This document shows positions 44,346 through 54,177 of a stretch of DNA of 64,000 nucleotides, piece by piece. The stretch covers positions 29,367 to 93,366 of the forward strand of contig JAAZBV010000137.1 of the NCBI GenBank assembly GCA_012513605.1, read 5' to 3'. The notes under the pieces are model-generated. The model made no database searches and had not been told where the DNA came from. It saw only the letters and a program-made list of their open reading frames with translations. Numbering within the stretch: the first letter of the stretch is position 1; each line of letters opens with the position of its first letter. The translations under genes were made by a program, and so were the position numbers. This DNA is from Desulfatiglans sp. (GTDB lineage: Bacteria; Desulfobacterota; DSM-4660; Desulfatiglandales; HGW-15).

Positions 44346-47279
44346 TTAAACCTTATGCCCTATACCAATTTTATTCATGTCCCAATCCACATCAACCTTT
44401 ATTTTTCTGTTATCCTTTTTGTCCCTGTAAAAGAGATGGCCCTTTTCAAGGCCATAATAGAAGAGGTCTTTTGTAGCTGCAACATCCTGGATACAGTATT
44501 TTTTAATACTATCAATATCACCCTTTTTAAACCACTCCACGGCCTTGAGCCCATCTGCTGATTTACCTTTCTTTATTGTCTCCTTTGCAAGGTTATCAAG
44601 CGAAAGCCTGAACCCGAGCTGTTTATACAGCTCTTCCAGAATATCGAATGAGGGGAGGTCATAGAGATTTATGTTTGTATATGCGCCCAGCACCTTATAA
44701 TCAAACCCCTTTGTGTTGAAGCCTACTATAAGGTCAGCCTCCTTGAACCTCATAATCAATTGATCGATTTTGTCCTCTGTGAAGGTATAAAACTTCTTTT
44801 GGATACTGTCATATATTACGGCCACTGAAATGCGCATTAGATGACAATTGTTCCAGCCGCCTACCTCCTGTGCGAGCTTCTGGGTTTCAAGATCAAAAAA
44901 GAGGATCCTGTGGTCAGGTTTCTTGTGTTTAATGGTTTTCTCAGTTGAGGGTTTTTCATCGTCAGTGATCTTTTCAGCCGAAAAAAAACTTTCTACCGGT
45001 ATATCACCGAGCAGGTATTCCAGAATGGCCAGGGCAGACCCCTTGTCCAGCGGGTTATTGCCTGAACCGCACTTGGGTGAGTGTATGCATGATGGACAGC
45101 CCTCTTCACACTCGCATGACTGGATATGATCATGGGTCTTTCTTAAGAGTTCTGCGATTATCTCAAAACCCCTTCTGGCCAGGCCGACTCCACCGGGGTG
45201 GCCGTCATATATGAATATAGTGGTCTTTTCTGTCTGGGGGTGCAGGGGGTAACATATGCCGCCTATATCATTCCTGTCACAGAGCGCAAACAGCGGGAAT
45301 ATGCCTATTGCACCATGTTCAATAGCATGTATGCCACCCATTAGCTGGAGGTTCATCTTCTGGATCAACTGATCTATAACCTCGTCTATCTCTATCCAGA
45401 AGCCGTGTGTCTCAAAGGTCTGTTCAGGCAGGTCAAGGGGAAAGACCCCTATAAGCTCCTGGCCCGGGAGCACACGCTTTTCATACTCTGTAACCCGCTC
45501 TGTTACTTTTATTGTCCCCTCCTTAACTATGAACTGGCCTTCGGGTTTACTCCTTTTTACCTCTATAATCTCTGTATCCTTGTCAGTGTGCACCCTGGTA
45601 AAGTAGTTAAGGTCACTTTCTTTCACGATTATATCCCTGTGCTCTATATCAAGGGTCTCAACAACATACTGCTTTGACATATGGAGATATATTGCCCCGG
45701 GGTGACACTCCTTGAATGCCCTCATGGCATCTATAGTACCAATGGCTGCACCTGTACCCCTGTCAAATATGGTATAGCCTTTTCCCACGCTCCTGATATT
45801 CACCTCTCTATGTGGATGATCCTTTTCAGACCGCCATGAGGGAGGGTCGTCAGATGACCGGATGAGCATACCCTTTGATTCAAGGTGCTCCAGGTTTTCT
45901 TTCAGGTTGGTGGGCCAGTATAGTTTGTCCTCCTCTTTTATCAAAAATTCATCTGCCGCACACGGGAGGTGCGACCTCACTACATATTCATTGTCAGGAT
46001 CAAGTATGGCCGCCTCATATGATCTTTCAAACAGGTGATCCGGGTGTTTTACAAAATACTGATCAAGGGCATCAGGCTTTGCAACCATTATTATCATGGA
46101 TTCCCTGCCTGACCTCCCCACCCTTCCGCCCCTCTGCCATGTGTTTATGATGGTACCGGGGTAACCTACAAGTATGCAGATATCCAGATTCCCTATATCT
46201 ATCCCAAGCTCCAGGGCGCTTGTAGAGACAACACCTAAGAGATCGCCTGTGGCAAGCCTTTTTTCTATCTCACGCCTCTCTTCAGGCATAAAGCCTGCCC
46301 TGTATGAGCTTACCTTGCGTCTTAAATCCGGTGAAAGACGCGATGTCCATATATGTATCAGCTCTGTCACCTGTCGTGACTGTGTGAAAACGATAGTCCG
46401 GAAACCCGCCTGCATACAGTAACCAAAGAGCCTGGCCGCAGAAAAGTTGGAGCTTGTGTCCGGGTTAAGGAACATAAAATACTGGTCTGCCCTTGGCGAA
46501 CCGCCTGTATCTATGACGCTTACACTGTCACCGATAAGAAGCCTACCGAAGGCATGGGGGTTATTTATGGTAGCAGAGAGCAGGATAAACCTGGGGTTTG
46601 CTCCATATCTTTTGCAAACCCTCTTCAGCCTCCTTATAATCTGGTTCATGTGTGAACCGAATATGCCCCTGTATGTGTGCACCTCATCTATCACCACATA
46701 TTGCAGATTTGTAAAAAGCTCCCTGAATCTTTCATGAACAGGCAGGATGCCCATATGGAGCATGTCAGGGTTTGTAAAGAGGATGTCAGGCATCTTTGAG
46801 CGGATCTTCTGCCTCTTATACTGGGTTGTGTCACCGTCATATATATCAGCGGTTATCTTTCTGGATTTTATATTTTTCAGGTATGCAGTAAGGGTTTTAT
46901 ATTGATCCTGTTCAAGGGCCTTTAATGGGAAGATATATAATGCCTTGCTGTTTTCCCCTGAGATAAGCCTTTCCAGCACAGCAAGGTTATAGATAAGGCT
47001 TTTTCCGCTGGCAGTGGGGGTGGCTATTATAATGTTCTCATTGTTTCTTATTCTATTTATTGCCTCGGACTGGTGGCTGAATAGTCTTTCTATACCGTTT
47101 CGTTTAAGTATGGCAGCTAATTCGCAATTGATATTGAGCGGTTTTCCATAAGAAGCCTCTACAGCAGGAATATGCTTAAGGTGTACAAATGCCTTACTGA
47201 AATCAGGGTGCTTTCTGATCCTGTAAATAAAGTCGGTGATGCTGTTTTTTTTATAGCAGCTTTCAGTGTCCATATTCAT
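44346..47279 (-). CDS. MrfA-MrfB fusion: DEAD helicase with DUF1998 and exonuclease
   Basis: This 977-residue protein joins two enzymes that are separate in Bacillus subtilis (MrfA and MrfB, mitomycin C repair factors). The first 760 or so residues are the MrfA part: Walker A ATPTASGKSL, DEVH box in VVIDEVHTYRG, SATINNP, and the helicase C-terminal QRGGRVGRSG. A DUF1998-type domain follows, with a four-Cys cluster CECEEGCPSCIHSPKCG. From about residue 790 an RNase H-like DnaQ-type exonuclease domain starts (FFDLETQ, DLIVGFNTKGFDYKVL, YCIQDVAATKDL), with all expected acidic residues. I used the ATG at 47279; no start has a strong ribosome site. Confidence 0.85.
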   Translation of the reverse strand: MNMDTESCYKKNSITDFIYRIRKHPDFSKAFVHLKHIPAVEASYGKPLNINCELAAILKRNGIERLFSHQSEAINRIRNNENIIIATPTASGKSLIYNLAVLERLISGENSKALYIFPLKALEQDQYKTLTAYLKNIKSRKITADIYDGDTTQYKRQKIRSKMPDILFTNPDMLHMGILPVHERFRELFTNLQYVVIDEVHTYRGIFGSHMNQIIRRLKRVCKRYGANPRFILLSATINNPHAFGRLLIGDSVSVIDTGGSPRADQYFMFLNPDTSSNFSAARLFGYCMQAGFRTIVFTQSRQVTELIHIWTSRLSPDLRRKVSSYRAGFMPEERREIEKRLATGDLLGVVSTSALELGIDIGNLDICILVGYPGTIINTWQRGGRVGRSGRESMIIMVAKPDALDQYFVKHPDHLFERSYEAAILDPDNEYVVRSHLPCAADEFLIKEEDKLYWPTNLKENLEHLESKGMLIRSSDDPPSWRSEKDHPHREVNIRSVGKGYTIFDRGTGAAIGTIDAMRAFKECHPGAIYLHMSKQYVVETLDIEHRDIIVKESDLNYFTRVHTDKDTEIIEVKRSKPEGQFIVKEGTIKVTERVTEYEKRVLPGQELIGVFPLDLPEQTFETHGFWIEIDEVIDQLIQKMNLQLMGGIHAIEHGAIGIFPLFALCDRNDIGGICYPLHPQTEKTTIFIYDGHPGGVGLARRGFEIIAELLRKTHDHIQSCECEEGCPSCIHSPKCGSGNNPLDKGSALAILEYLLGDIPVESFFSAEKITDDEKPSTEKTIKHKKPDHRILFFDLETQKLAQEVGGWNNCHLMRISVAVIYDSIQKKFYTFTEDKIDQLIMRFKEADLIVGFNTKGFDYKVLGAYTNINLYDLPSFDILEELYKQLGFRLSLDNLAKETIKKGKSADGLKAVEWFKKGDIDSIKKYCIQDVAATKDLFYYGLEKGHLFYRDKKDNRKIKVDVDWDMNKIGIGHKV

Positions 47280-47312
47280 AATTATTAAATCACGAGTATA
47301 TAATAACACCAT

Positions 47313-47340
47313 GTAGAGACAAGGCATGCCTTGTCTCTAC
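47313..47340. repeat. Palindromic repeat, family A
   Basis: The 28-bp perfect palindrome has arms GTAGAGACAAGGCA and complement, and is the same as the core of the copy at 14799-14828. It lies upstream of the MrfAB-like gene and forces the start of the longer frame to run into it, one reason to prefer the later start. Confidence 0.85.
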
Positions 47341-47718
47341 AAATACTTAACCGCGAAAGGCGCGAAATACACGAAAGTGTTTTTTTGTTTAAACTCAATA
47401 ATCTTTTAAATCATGCTATTTTAAAAGTCTTTGACTTTTTAATAATATTTCCCGATCAGAAAATCGATACATTATATTCTAATCCTTTTTATAAGCTTAT
47501 ACAGGCTATTATGTCCAACCTTTTCAGATGACTTTTATATGAATCTCTGGTAGTTTGCAGCCCATTTGATCTGTTTAACCTTTTTCATTTTTAACACTGC
47601 TTTTCTGATTTACCTATTTTTCCAAAGGGTTGCGATCAAAACAGGGTAACAGACTTTTTAGGACCTTTTTTTTAGCTTTTATATATAGTCCATTATTATA
47701 TCTGAGGTGTGCTGTAAA
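47341..47718. other. Intergenic region between divergent genes
   Basis: This 378-bp gap separates the divergent MrfAB-like and subtilase genes. It begins with a CGCGAAAGGCGCGAAA element that looks repeat-derived and otherwise is AT-rich. No gene or RNA was recognised. Confidence 0.5.
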
Positions 47719-49902
47719 ATGAAAAAATTCCTTCTGTTTCTTATCCCTGTTGTGCTGCTAGCTGCAATCACAATTATCCTTTTCCCTTACCGGACATCCA
47801 AAGAGCCTTTAACTCTAAAAAAGGCTGACCTTCAAACAGAGATGAGAAAGAGAATCATTAATATGATTCAGGAAAAATCTGAGGCAAAGGGGCAAAAACC
47901 ATCCCATACTAAACCCAGACCTGTAATAGCGAAAAAAGAAAAAGGGCCTCCGCACAGGGTAATGACAACCTCTTTAAGGAAAGAGATCAAAAGATCAATT
48001 GATCAGGGCAAAAAGGATATCAGGATAGTCCTCAATACAACAGAGGATAAAGATGAGGTATCAAACAGTGTTATAAATGCCGGGGGGCGAATAATAAGAA
48101 AACGTCCGGGTTTTATGGCCGTAGAGGTGCCAGTAGATAAGGCCGAGAAACTTATTATTGAAAACAGCTCAATAGGATTTGCAAGGCTGCCATTCAAATT
48201 TTACCCAACCGGAAAGGTCACAGAGGGAGTTAACCTTACAGGCGCGAATATATTCAATGACACCATCTACAGGGGAGCAGGTATAAAGGTGGCGGTTGTT
48301 GATGTAGGGTTTAAAGGCTTAACAGCAGCGATATCAGCCGGGGAGTTGCCTGCAAATGTTATAACCTGGGATTTTTCAGGTTCAGGGCTTCAAACAGAAT
48401 ATTATCATGGCACTGCCTGTGCCGAGATAATCCATGATATGGCCCCTGATGCTGAGCTTCACCTTGTTAAACTGGGAGATGAGATAGGCGGATATGAGGT
48501 TATTGATTACCTCATAGACAACAATATCGATATTGTGAGTTTATCCATAGGCACATTTGGCACCGGCCCAGGTGATGGGACAGGGCCTCTCAATGAGGCA
48601 TTTGATGAGTTGAGGGATGCAGGGATACTGGTTATAACATCGGCAGGGAATTACGGGAATTACACATATGAAGAGGATGGAATTACTCTAACCTTTGGGT
48701 CACACTGGGAAGGGACATTTAATGATTATGATAATGATGAATGGCATGAATTTATAAAATATGATTCCAGCAGCAATTATAATGTGCTTTTTGCTCTCCC
48801 CGACCAGGATGATGACGGTAAACCCAGCACATCCGAAGTCTCTATTCTAATGAGATGGGATGACTGGCCTGGTTCAAATATAGATTATGATATGTATCTC
48901 TATGAATTTGATTATGAGAACATGGAAGTTGGCGATTTTGTAACAAGTTCAGAGTACTGGCAGACAGGGACGCAGGAACCTGTGGAATATATATCTCTAA
49001 ATATACCAGATGCTGAAACCAGAGGTCGATTCTATGCACTCTATGTGGCCAGGTATGATACGCAGACCCCTAAAGGAGTCAAACTTGAGATATACCTGGG
49101 CGGGACAAGTGAGTTTGTTCCATTTGTTAATTATAATGGATCATTAAATATATCTGCTTTGGCCACCTCTTCAAGCTCCCTGTCTGAACCTGCTGATGCA
49201 GCAAGTGTAATGGCAGTTGGCGCTATAGATCGCACCCAATGGCAAACCGGCCCGCAGGAGGAGTACAGCTCACAGGGACCAACAAATGACTGGAATGGCA
49301 GCCCTGCAAGGATAAAGCCTGATATTATGGGGCCGGATGCTGTTACAACCTATACACACGCTACTTTTAAAGATAACAGGCCTTTCCTGGGTACATCAGC
49401 AGCGGCTCCCCATGTAGCAGGGGTAGCGGCATTGATGCTTTCAATAGATCCGGAAATGACTCTTCAGGAGCTAAAGGGGTATATAGAAGAAAACGCTTTT
49501 GATATGGGCACTTTTGGGAAAGATAACATATATGGGTATGGCAGGTCAGTAATTAAGGATAAAGATTATGATAGCATGCCTGATATATGGGAAAAATTAT
49601 TCGGTCAGAATCCAGACATAAATGATGCCTCACTTGATCCTGATGGTGACGGTCTTGCAAATCTCATGGAGTACAGGTTCGGAACTAATCCAAAGAAGGC
49701 AGATACAGATGGAGACGGCATGCCTGACGGCTGGGAGGTGCAGTATGGCTTAAATTCCCTGGTGAATGACGCTGATCTTGATCTTGATGGTGACGGCTTT
49801 TCCAATTTAAAAGAATACCAGGAAGGGACATTGCCCAATGACAGAAGGTCCAGACCCAGGAGGATAGCTATGCCCTGGCTGCCATTGCTTTTAGGGGATT
49901 AA
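47719..49902 (+). CDS. Secreted subtilisin-family serine protease with Ca-binding repeats
   Basis: This 727-residue S8 protease carries a Sec signal-like N-terminus (MKKFLLFLIPVVLLAAITII). A pro-region rich in Lys and Glu leads to the catalytic domain: D195 in VAVVDVGF, H230 in YYHGTACAEI, S560 in LGTSAAAPHVAG, with the oxyanion Asn in TSAGNYGN. A long insertion lies between His and Ser. After that come thrombospondin type 3-like repeats (DPDGDGLANLMEYRFGTNP, DTDGDGMPDGWEVQYGLN). The extreme C-terminus RPRRIAMPWLPLLLGD is shared with the next gene. It should act outside the cytoplasm. The start at 47719 has GAGGTG upstream. Confidence 0.88.
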   Translation: MKKFLLFLIPVVLLAAITIILFPYRTSKEPLTLKKADLQTEMRKRIINMIQEKSEAKGQKPSHTKPRPVIAKKEKGPPHRVMTTSLRKEIKRSIDQGKKDIRIVLNTTEDKDEVSNSVINAGGRIIRKRPGFMAVEVPVDKAEKLIIENSSIGFARLPFKFYPTGKVTEGVNLTGANIFNDTIYRGAGIKVAVVDVGFKGLTAAISAGELPANVITWDFSGSGLQTEYYHGTACAEIIHDMAPDAELHLVKLGDEIGGYEVIDYLIDNNIDIVSLSIGTFGTGPGDGTGPLNEAFDELRDAGILVITSAGNYGNYTYEEDGITLTFGSHWEGTFNDYDNDEWHEFIKYDSSSNYNVLFALPDQDDDGKPSTSEVSILMRWDDWPGSNIDYDMYLYEFDYENMEVGDFVTSSEYWQTGTQEPVEYISLNIPDAETRGRFYALYVARYDTQTPKGVKLEIYLGGTSEFVPFVNYNGSLNISALATSSSSLSEPADAASVMAVGAIDRTQWQTGPQEEYSSQGPTNDWNGSPARIKPDIMGPDAVTTYTHATFKDNRPFLGTSAAAPHVAGVAALMLSIDPEMTLQELKGYIEENAFDMGTFGKDNIYGYGRSVIKDKDYDSMPDIWEKLFGQNPDINDASLDPDGDGLANLMEYRFGTNPKKADTDGDGMPDGWEVQYGLNSLVNDADLDLDGDGFSNLKEYQEGTLPNDRRSRPRRIAMPWLPLLLGD

Positions 49903-49922
49903 TCTAGAAATAAGGATTTTTT

Positions 49923-49948
49923 GTCATTCCCGTGCAGACGGGAATCCA
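49923..49948. repeat. Inverted repeat, family C
   Basis: GTCATTCCCGTGCAGACGGG followed by AATCCA has arms TTCCCGT and ACGGGAA around a short loop. It is a near copy of 27057-27083. It lies 20 bp after the subtilase gene and could act as a transcript end. Confidence 0.78.
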
Positions 49949-50083
49949 TTTAGGTTTTGTATGTTCGTAGAAGAGTGGGGTTTTATTCCCCACCGATAAA
50001 GAGGTGGCATGTAATCAGCCTTCGTCAAAGACTATGGCCTGAAAAGAACGCCCTCTACTAAAGATACTGAGGTTATAAAGCAA

Positions 50084-50875
50084 ATGAAAAAAAATCTCCT
50101 GCTTCTTACCCCTGTCGTATTGCTGATCACAATCACAATTATTCTTTTACCAAACCGGTTATCAGCTCAGGATAATGTACCCCTGACCTGGGTAACATCA
50201 AAGGCTGAGGCGGTTACAAAGGCATTAAGCGAGGGGAAATATATCCTGCTCCTTGCAGGAGCCTCCTATTGTCAGCACTGTTACAATATGCACTATGTAG
50301 TTAGTGAGACAAACAATCCTCCCATAAAAGCTGTGATCGAGGAGAATTATGTGCCCTGGTACTGTGATATCATGGTAAGTGATGAGTACAAACCCTATTC
50401 GACAGAACCCTATATACCACTGACCTGCCGTATTGATCCACGTGATCCTGAAAAGTTTATAGATCAAAGCTATGGCAGTTACCTTAATCATGAACAGACC
50501 TTTTATAACCGTCTGCTAAGCGGCCTTGGTGATATAGACTCTGATGGCATGCCTGATGCTTGGGAAAGGCTCAATGGCCTTGATGCGCTCTTTAATGATG
50601 CGGCGAATGACCCGGATAATGACGGTCTTAAAAATATTGATGAGTATACTGCCGGAACCAACCCGAAGAATTCCGATACGGATGGAGACGGTATGCCTGA
50701 CGGCTGGGAGGTTCAATATGGGCTCAATCCACTGGTAAATGATACTGATGGTGACCTTGATAATGACGGGTGGAGTAATTTAAAGGAGTATCTTAAAGGA
50801 ACAAAACCTGATGATCCAAAATCGCGCCCAACCAGAACAATGCCATGGTTGCCATTACTACTGGAGAACAATTAA
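50084..50875 (+). CDS. Secreted thioredoxin-like protein with Ca-binding repeats
   Basis: This 263-residue protein starts with a Sec signal (MKKNLLLLTPVVLLITITII up to LSAQD), closely similar to that of the subtilase. Residues about 35-140 form a thioredoxin-like domain with CQHC as CxxC active site in GASYCQHCYNMHYVV. Two type 3-like calcium repeats follow (DIDSDGMPDAWERLNGLD, DTDGDGMPDGWEVQYGLN), and the C-terminus is TRTMPWLPLLLENN. The repeat and tail match the subtilase gene 180 bp upstream, so the tail was probably shared by duplication or is a common sorting tag. A redox or folding role outside the cytoplasm is inferred. Confidence 0.82.
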   Translation: MKKNLLLLTPVVLLITITIILLPNRLSAQDNVPLTWVTSKAEAVTKALSEGKYILLLAGASYCQHCYNMHYVVSETNNPPIKAVIEENYVPWYCDIMVSDEYKPYSTEPYIPLTCRIDPRDPEKFIDQSYGSYLNHEQTFYNRLLSGLGDIDSDGMPDAWERLNGLDALFNDAANDPDNDGLKNIDEYTAGTNPKNSDTDGDGMPDGWEVQYGLNPLVNDTDGDLDNDGWSNLKEYLKGTKPDDPKSRPTRTMPWLPLLLENN

Positions 50876-50977
50876 TAGCTTGGTTGATATTATTCACGTC
50901 CAATACCCATCCAAGGTAAATGAATATATGAACGATGGTGAAAGGTACATGGCTCAGGAAAAATGGTGGATATTACT

Positions 50978-51003
50978 GTAGGGGCAGGCCCCCGTGCCTG
51001 CCT
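50978..51003. repeat. Palindromic repeat, family B
   Basis: GTAGGGGCAGGC and the complement-like GTGCCTGCCTA form a hairpin. A partner half occurs at about 51040-51055 (GGGTTTCCCCTAC). The 455-bp gap between the secreted proteins and dctP holds no convincing gene. A TATAAT hexamer at 51292-51297 lies close to dctP but has no properly spaced -35 box. Confidence 0.65.
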
Positions 51004-51330
51004 ATGTGTTTTTGTAGAGGATCAAATCTCGGGCAACCACAGGGGGTTTCCCCTACATGCATGATCAAAATCGTTATGCAAGCGCCAGTTTGATAACCCG
51101 AAATTAGATTATTATTATTTATTACCTAACTGCTTGTATTTATGCAGGCAGTTAGAGAATTTTTCTGTTTTTTTATAGTAATGGGTTGATATATATTTTT
51201 ATTTGTGAAATATTGTCAAACCGAAAAACACAGTTATTAGTTTTGAATGCATATTTCAGCACAGTTTCATTTTGAGACTGTCCTTTTTTAGTATAATTTT
51301 TAACCTGATAAAGACTTTAAAGGAGTAACT

Positions 51331-52347
51331 GTGAATAAAAGACATATCCTCTTATTTTGTATTATTGTGCTATCTTTTGTTTTTCTCCCACGTTGTTCTT
51401 CCGAAACAACAATTGAACTCCGAGTTGCACAGCCCTTTGCCCCAAAACACATAGTGCAGACTAAGATTTTCGAGCCATGGGCAAAAAAAATTGAAGAGTT
51501 GTCCGGGGGTAGGGTTAAGGTCACTATGTTTTCAGGGGGCGCACTCGGCAAGGCTGCAGACCACTATAACCTGGCTGAAGAAGGTATAGCAGATATTACT
51601 TATGCTCTCCAGGACTATACACCGGGCCGTTTTCCGCTTACTACCGTATTTGAACTTCCCTTTATGATCCCTTCCGCTGAAAAGACATCTGTTGCCATGT
51701 GGAAAACCTTTGAGGAGTTTTCCGAATTTCAGGAGGAGTATTCAAAAGTCAAAGTACTTGCCCTGTTTTGTCATCCATCGGGCCATTTTAATACAGTGAA
51801 AAAACCCATAAAAAATCTTGAAGATTTTCAGGGTATGAAGTTCAGGACTGCCAGTCCCCATGTCACAAAGGCACTCAAGGCATTTGGTGCGGTCCCTGTT
51901 ACAATGCCAATTTCTGAAAGTTATTCAGCACTCGAAAGAGGGGTCGTTGATGGAACTGTCCTCGACTGGAATGGTTTGCATGTTTTTAAACTGGCCGAAC
52001 TTCTTAAGTATTCCACTGAAACAGATTTCTATACAATGACCATGATGATAGTTATGAATAAGAGAAAATATGATTCTTTACCTGATGACATCAAAAAAAT
52101 CATCGATCAGACGACAGGTATTGTAATGTCCAGGGATGCAGGAAAAGCGTATGATGAAATGAGATTGGTTGAGAGAGAACAATGCCTTAAAGAAGGAATG
52201 CAGACAATTCAACTTCCTTCTGAAGACATAAAAAAACTTCAGGCACTGACTATGCCCTTAAGAGAAGAGTGGGTAGAGGAAATGAATAATAAAAATTTAC
52301 CGGGAAAGGCAATACTTGATACGGCAATTGAGTTTATTAATGAATAA
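51331..52347 (+). CDS. TRAP transporter solute-binding protein (DctP family)
   Basis: This 338-residue extracytoplasmic binding protein starts at GTG 51331, with AAAGGAG 5 nt upstream. Its N-terminal signal ends in VFLPRC, a plausible lipobox, so it may be membrane-tethered. DctP-family motifs include IELRVAQPFAPKHIV, PWAKKIEELSGGRVKVTMFSGGALG, GMKFRTASPHVTKALKAFGAVPVTMP and WNGLHVFKLAE. The genes for the two membrane subunits follow. The substrate is an organic acid by family, but the specific compound cannot be read off. Confidence 0.9.
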   Translation: MNKRHILLFCIIVLSFVFLPRCSSETTIELRVAQPFAPKHIVQTKIFEPWAKKIEELSGGRVKVTMFSGGALGKAADHYNLAEEGIADITYALQDYTPGRFPLTTVFELPFMIPSAEKTSVAMWKTFEEFSEFQEEYSKVKVLALFCHPSGHFNTVKKPIKNLEDFQGMKFRTASPHVTKALKAFGAVPVTMPISESYSALERGVVDGTVLDWNGLHVFKLAELLKYSTETDFYTMTMMIVMNKRKYDSLPDDIKKIIDQTTGIVMSRDAGKAYDEMRLVEREQCLKEGMQTIQLPSEDIKKLQALTMPLREEWVEEMNNKNLPGKAILDTAIEFINE

Positions 52348-52382
52348 TCAGGGTTCAAGTGGTCAAGGATTCTAGGAGTCGA

Positions 52383-52877
52383 GTGAAAGACGTTATAAAA
52401 ATTCTCCAGCGCTTAAGCACTTATCTCGCCTATTTCGGCGCTCTGTCACTTTTTCTCATGATGTGCCTTACTATCATGGACGTGGCAGGAAGGTGTATCT
52501 TTAATAAGCCGGTCCTGGGGGCTTATGAACTCACAGAGTTTATGATTCTTATACTGATCTTTTCCTTTTTAGGCTATACTCAAACCAAAAAATCCCACAT
52601 ATCTGTTGACCTTTTCATGATGATCATTCCTGATAAATTTAAGATTTTTATTGAAATTTTAAATCATCTGGCCTGTCTGGTTATCATGATACTGATTGTC
52701 TGGATGGGTTTTGGAAAAGCCGTTGAAATGATGGGGACAAGAGAATCATCACCAAATCTTGCTGTGCCAAGTTACCCCTTTGTTTTTTTTCTTGTCCTTG
52801 GTTGCGCTGTTTTGTGCATTGAATTTATAAAGGATATTGTCTTTTTTTTGAAAAGCAAAAAGGGGGGCATTAATTAA
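52383..52877 (+). CDS. TRAP transporter small membrane subunit (DctQ family)
   Basis: This 164-residue protein with four membrane helices is the small permease subunit of the TRAP system. I used the GTG at 52383, with AGGAG 4-5 nt upstream, in preference to the GTG at 52359. MMCLTIMDVAGRCIFNKPVLGAYELTEFMI is the conserved first block (cited in part: AGRCIFNKPVLGAYELTEF). It ends as the DctM gene starts, sharing a base (TAATGA), so they are coupled. Confidence 0.87.
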   Translation: MKDVIKILQRLSTYLAYFGALSLFLMMCLTIMDVAGRCIFNKPVLGAYELTEFMILILIFSFLGYTQTKKSHISVDLFMMIIPDKFKIFIEILNHLACLVIMILIVWMGFGKAVEMMGTRESSPNLAVPSYPFVFFLVLGCAVLCIEFIKDIVFFLKSKKGGIN

Positions 52878-54175
52878 TGAGCCCCGAAATGACCGGTATA
52901 ATAGGCATTCTTATAATGTTCCTGCTTCTGGCTCTAAGGATGTATATCGGTATAGCCATGGCCATTGTGGGGTTTCTGGGCATGTGGTATCTGATAGGGT
53001 TCCACAGCGCAATGGGAATACTCGGTATAACACCCCTGGCAGAGGGTTCTTCATATACTCTCAGCGTTATACCTCTCTTTGTGCTAATGGGGCAGTTTGC
53101 CTTTGTCTCCGGAATCAGTACAGACATATATAAAACGGTATATACCTGGATGGGGCACCTGAAAGGCGGACTTGCAATGGCAACCATCCTTGCCTGTGCA
53201 GGTTTTGCCGCCATATGCGGTTCTTCCCTTGCAACAGGGGCAACAATGGGTATGACGGCCATCCCCGAGATGAAGAAATACCAATACGACAACCGGTTGT
53301 CCACAGGCTGTGTTGCCGCAGGTGGAACCCTGGGCATACTTATTCCTCCAAGCATAGGTTTTATAATCTATGGTATCCTGACCGAGGTATCAATAGGCAA
53401 GCTTTTTATGGCAGGTTTTATTCCCGGGATACTTCTTGCTCTTCTCTTTATAGCTACTATTTTTATCCTGTGCACAATTAATCCGAAGATGGGACCGAGA
53501 GGCCAGAACACATCCTTTGGAATGAAGATGAAATCTCTTTCAGGAACATGGGGAATGCTGCTGCTTTTCATTATTGTTATGGGAGGCATATATATGGGTG
53601 TTTTTACTCCTAATGAAGCAGCAGGAGTAGGGGCCTTTGGAGCTTTATTAATATCTGTTTTAAAAAGAAAAATGACCTGGAAAAAACTGGTGGAATGCCT
53701 GATGGAATCAGGCAGGACAACTGCCATGATTTTTCTTATTATTATCGGTGCAAATATTTTTTCAACTTTTCTGGGTCTTGCCAGGCTTCCCATGGGCCTG
53801 GCAGATTTTGTAGCAGGACTTGCCCTTCCTAAAATAGTCATTCTTTATGCTATTATTATCGTTTTCATTCTACTTGGCTGTGTAATGGACTGTTATGCGA
53901 TCATGATCCTTACAGTCCCGATTATTTTTCCTGTAATTGAAGCAATGCAGTTTGATCCTATCTGGTTTGGTGTACTCATGGTAATAGTATTGGAAATGGG
54001 GCTTATCACTCCCCCGGTTGGATTAAATGTCTTTGTACTTAAAAGCGCTGCGCCTGATGTGCCGCTCACAACCATTTTCAGGGGTATATGGCCATTTCTC
54101 ATTTCCGCAGTTGCTGCTATTGCTCTTTTGACCCTTTTCCCGCAGATTGCGCTATTCCTGCCATCTTTTATGTAG
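52877..54175 (+). CDS. TRAP transporter large membrane subunit (DctM family)
   Basis: This 432-residue permease has about twelve membrane helices. Family motifs are SYTLSVIPLFVLMGQFAF, ICGSSLATGATMGMTAIPEM, YDNRLSTGCVAAGGTLGILIPPS and GLITPPVGLNVFVLKS. It starts at the last base of the DctQ stop codon. With DctP and DctQ it forms a sodium- or proton-coupled secondary uptake system. A MITE-like element lies 2 bp after its stop. Confidence 0.92.
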   Translation: MSPEMTGIIGILIMFLLLALRMYIGIAMAIVGFLGMWYLIGFHSAMGILGITPLAEGSSYTLSVIPLFVLMGQFAFVSGISTDIYKTVYTWMGHLKGGLAMATILACAGFAAICGSSLATGATMGMTAIPEMKKYQYDNRLSTGCVAAGGTLGILIPPSIGFIIYGILTEVSIGKLFMAGFIPGILLALLFIATIFILCTINPKMGPRGQNTSFGMKMKSLSGTWGMLLLFIIVMGGIYMGVFTPNEAAGVGAFGALLISVLKRKMTWKKLVECLMESGRTTAMIFLIIIGANIFSTFLGLARLPMGLADFVAGLALPKIVILYAIIIVFILLGCVMDCYAIMILTVPIIFPVIEAMQFDPIWFGVLMVIVLEMGLITPPVGLNVFVLKSAAPDVPLTTIFRGIWPFLISAVAAIALLTLFPQIALFLPSFM

Positions 54176-54177
54176 AT

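Noticed and set aside
51272..51297. TTGAGA and TATAAT upstream of dctP as a promoter
   Set aside because: The spacing is only 14 nt, too short for a good sigma-70 promoter. The TATAAT alone is weak evidence in AT-rich DNA.
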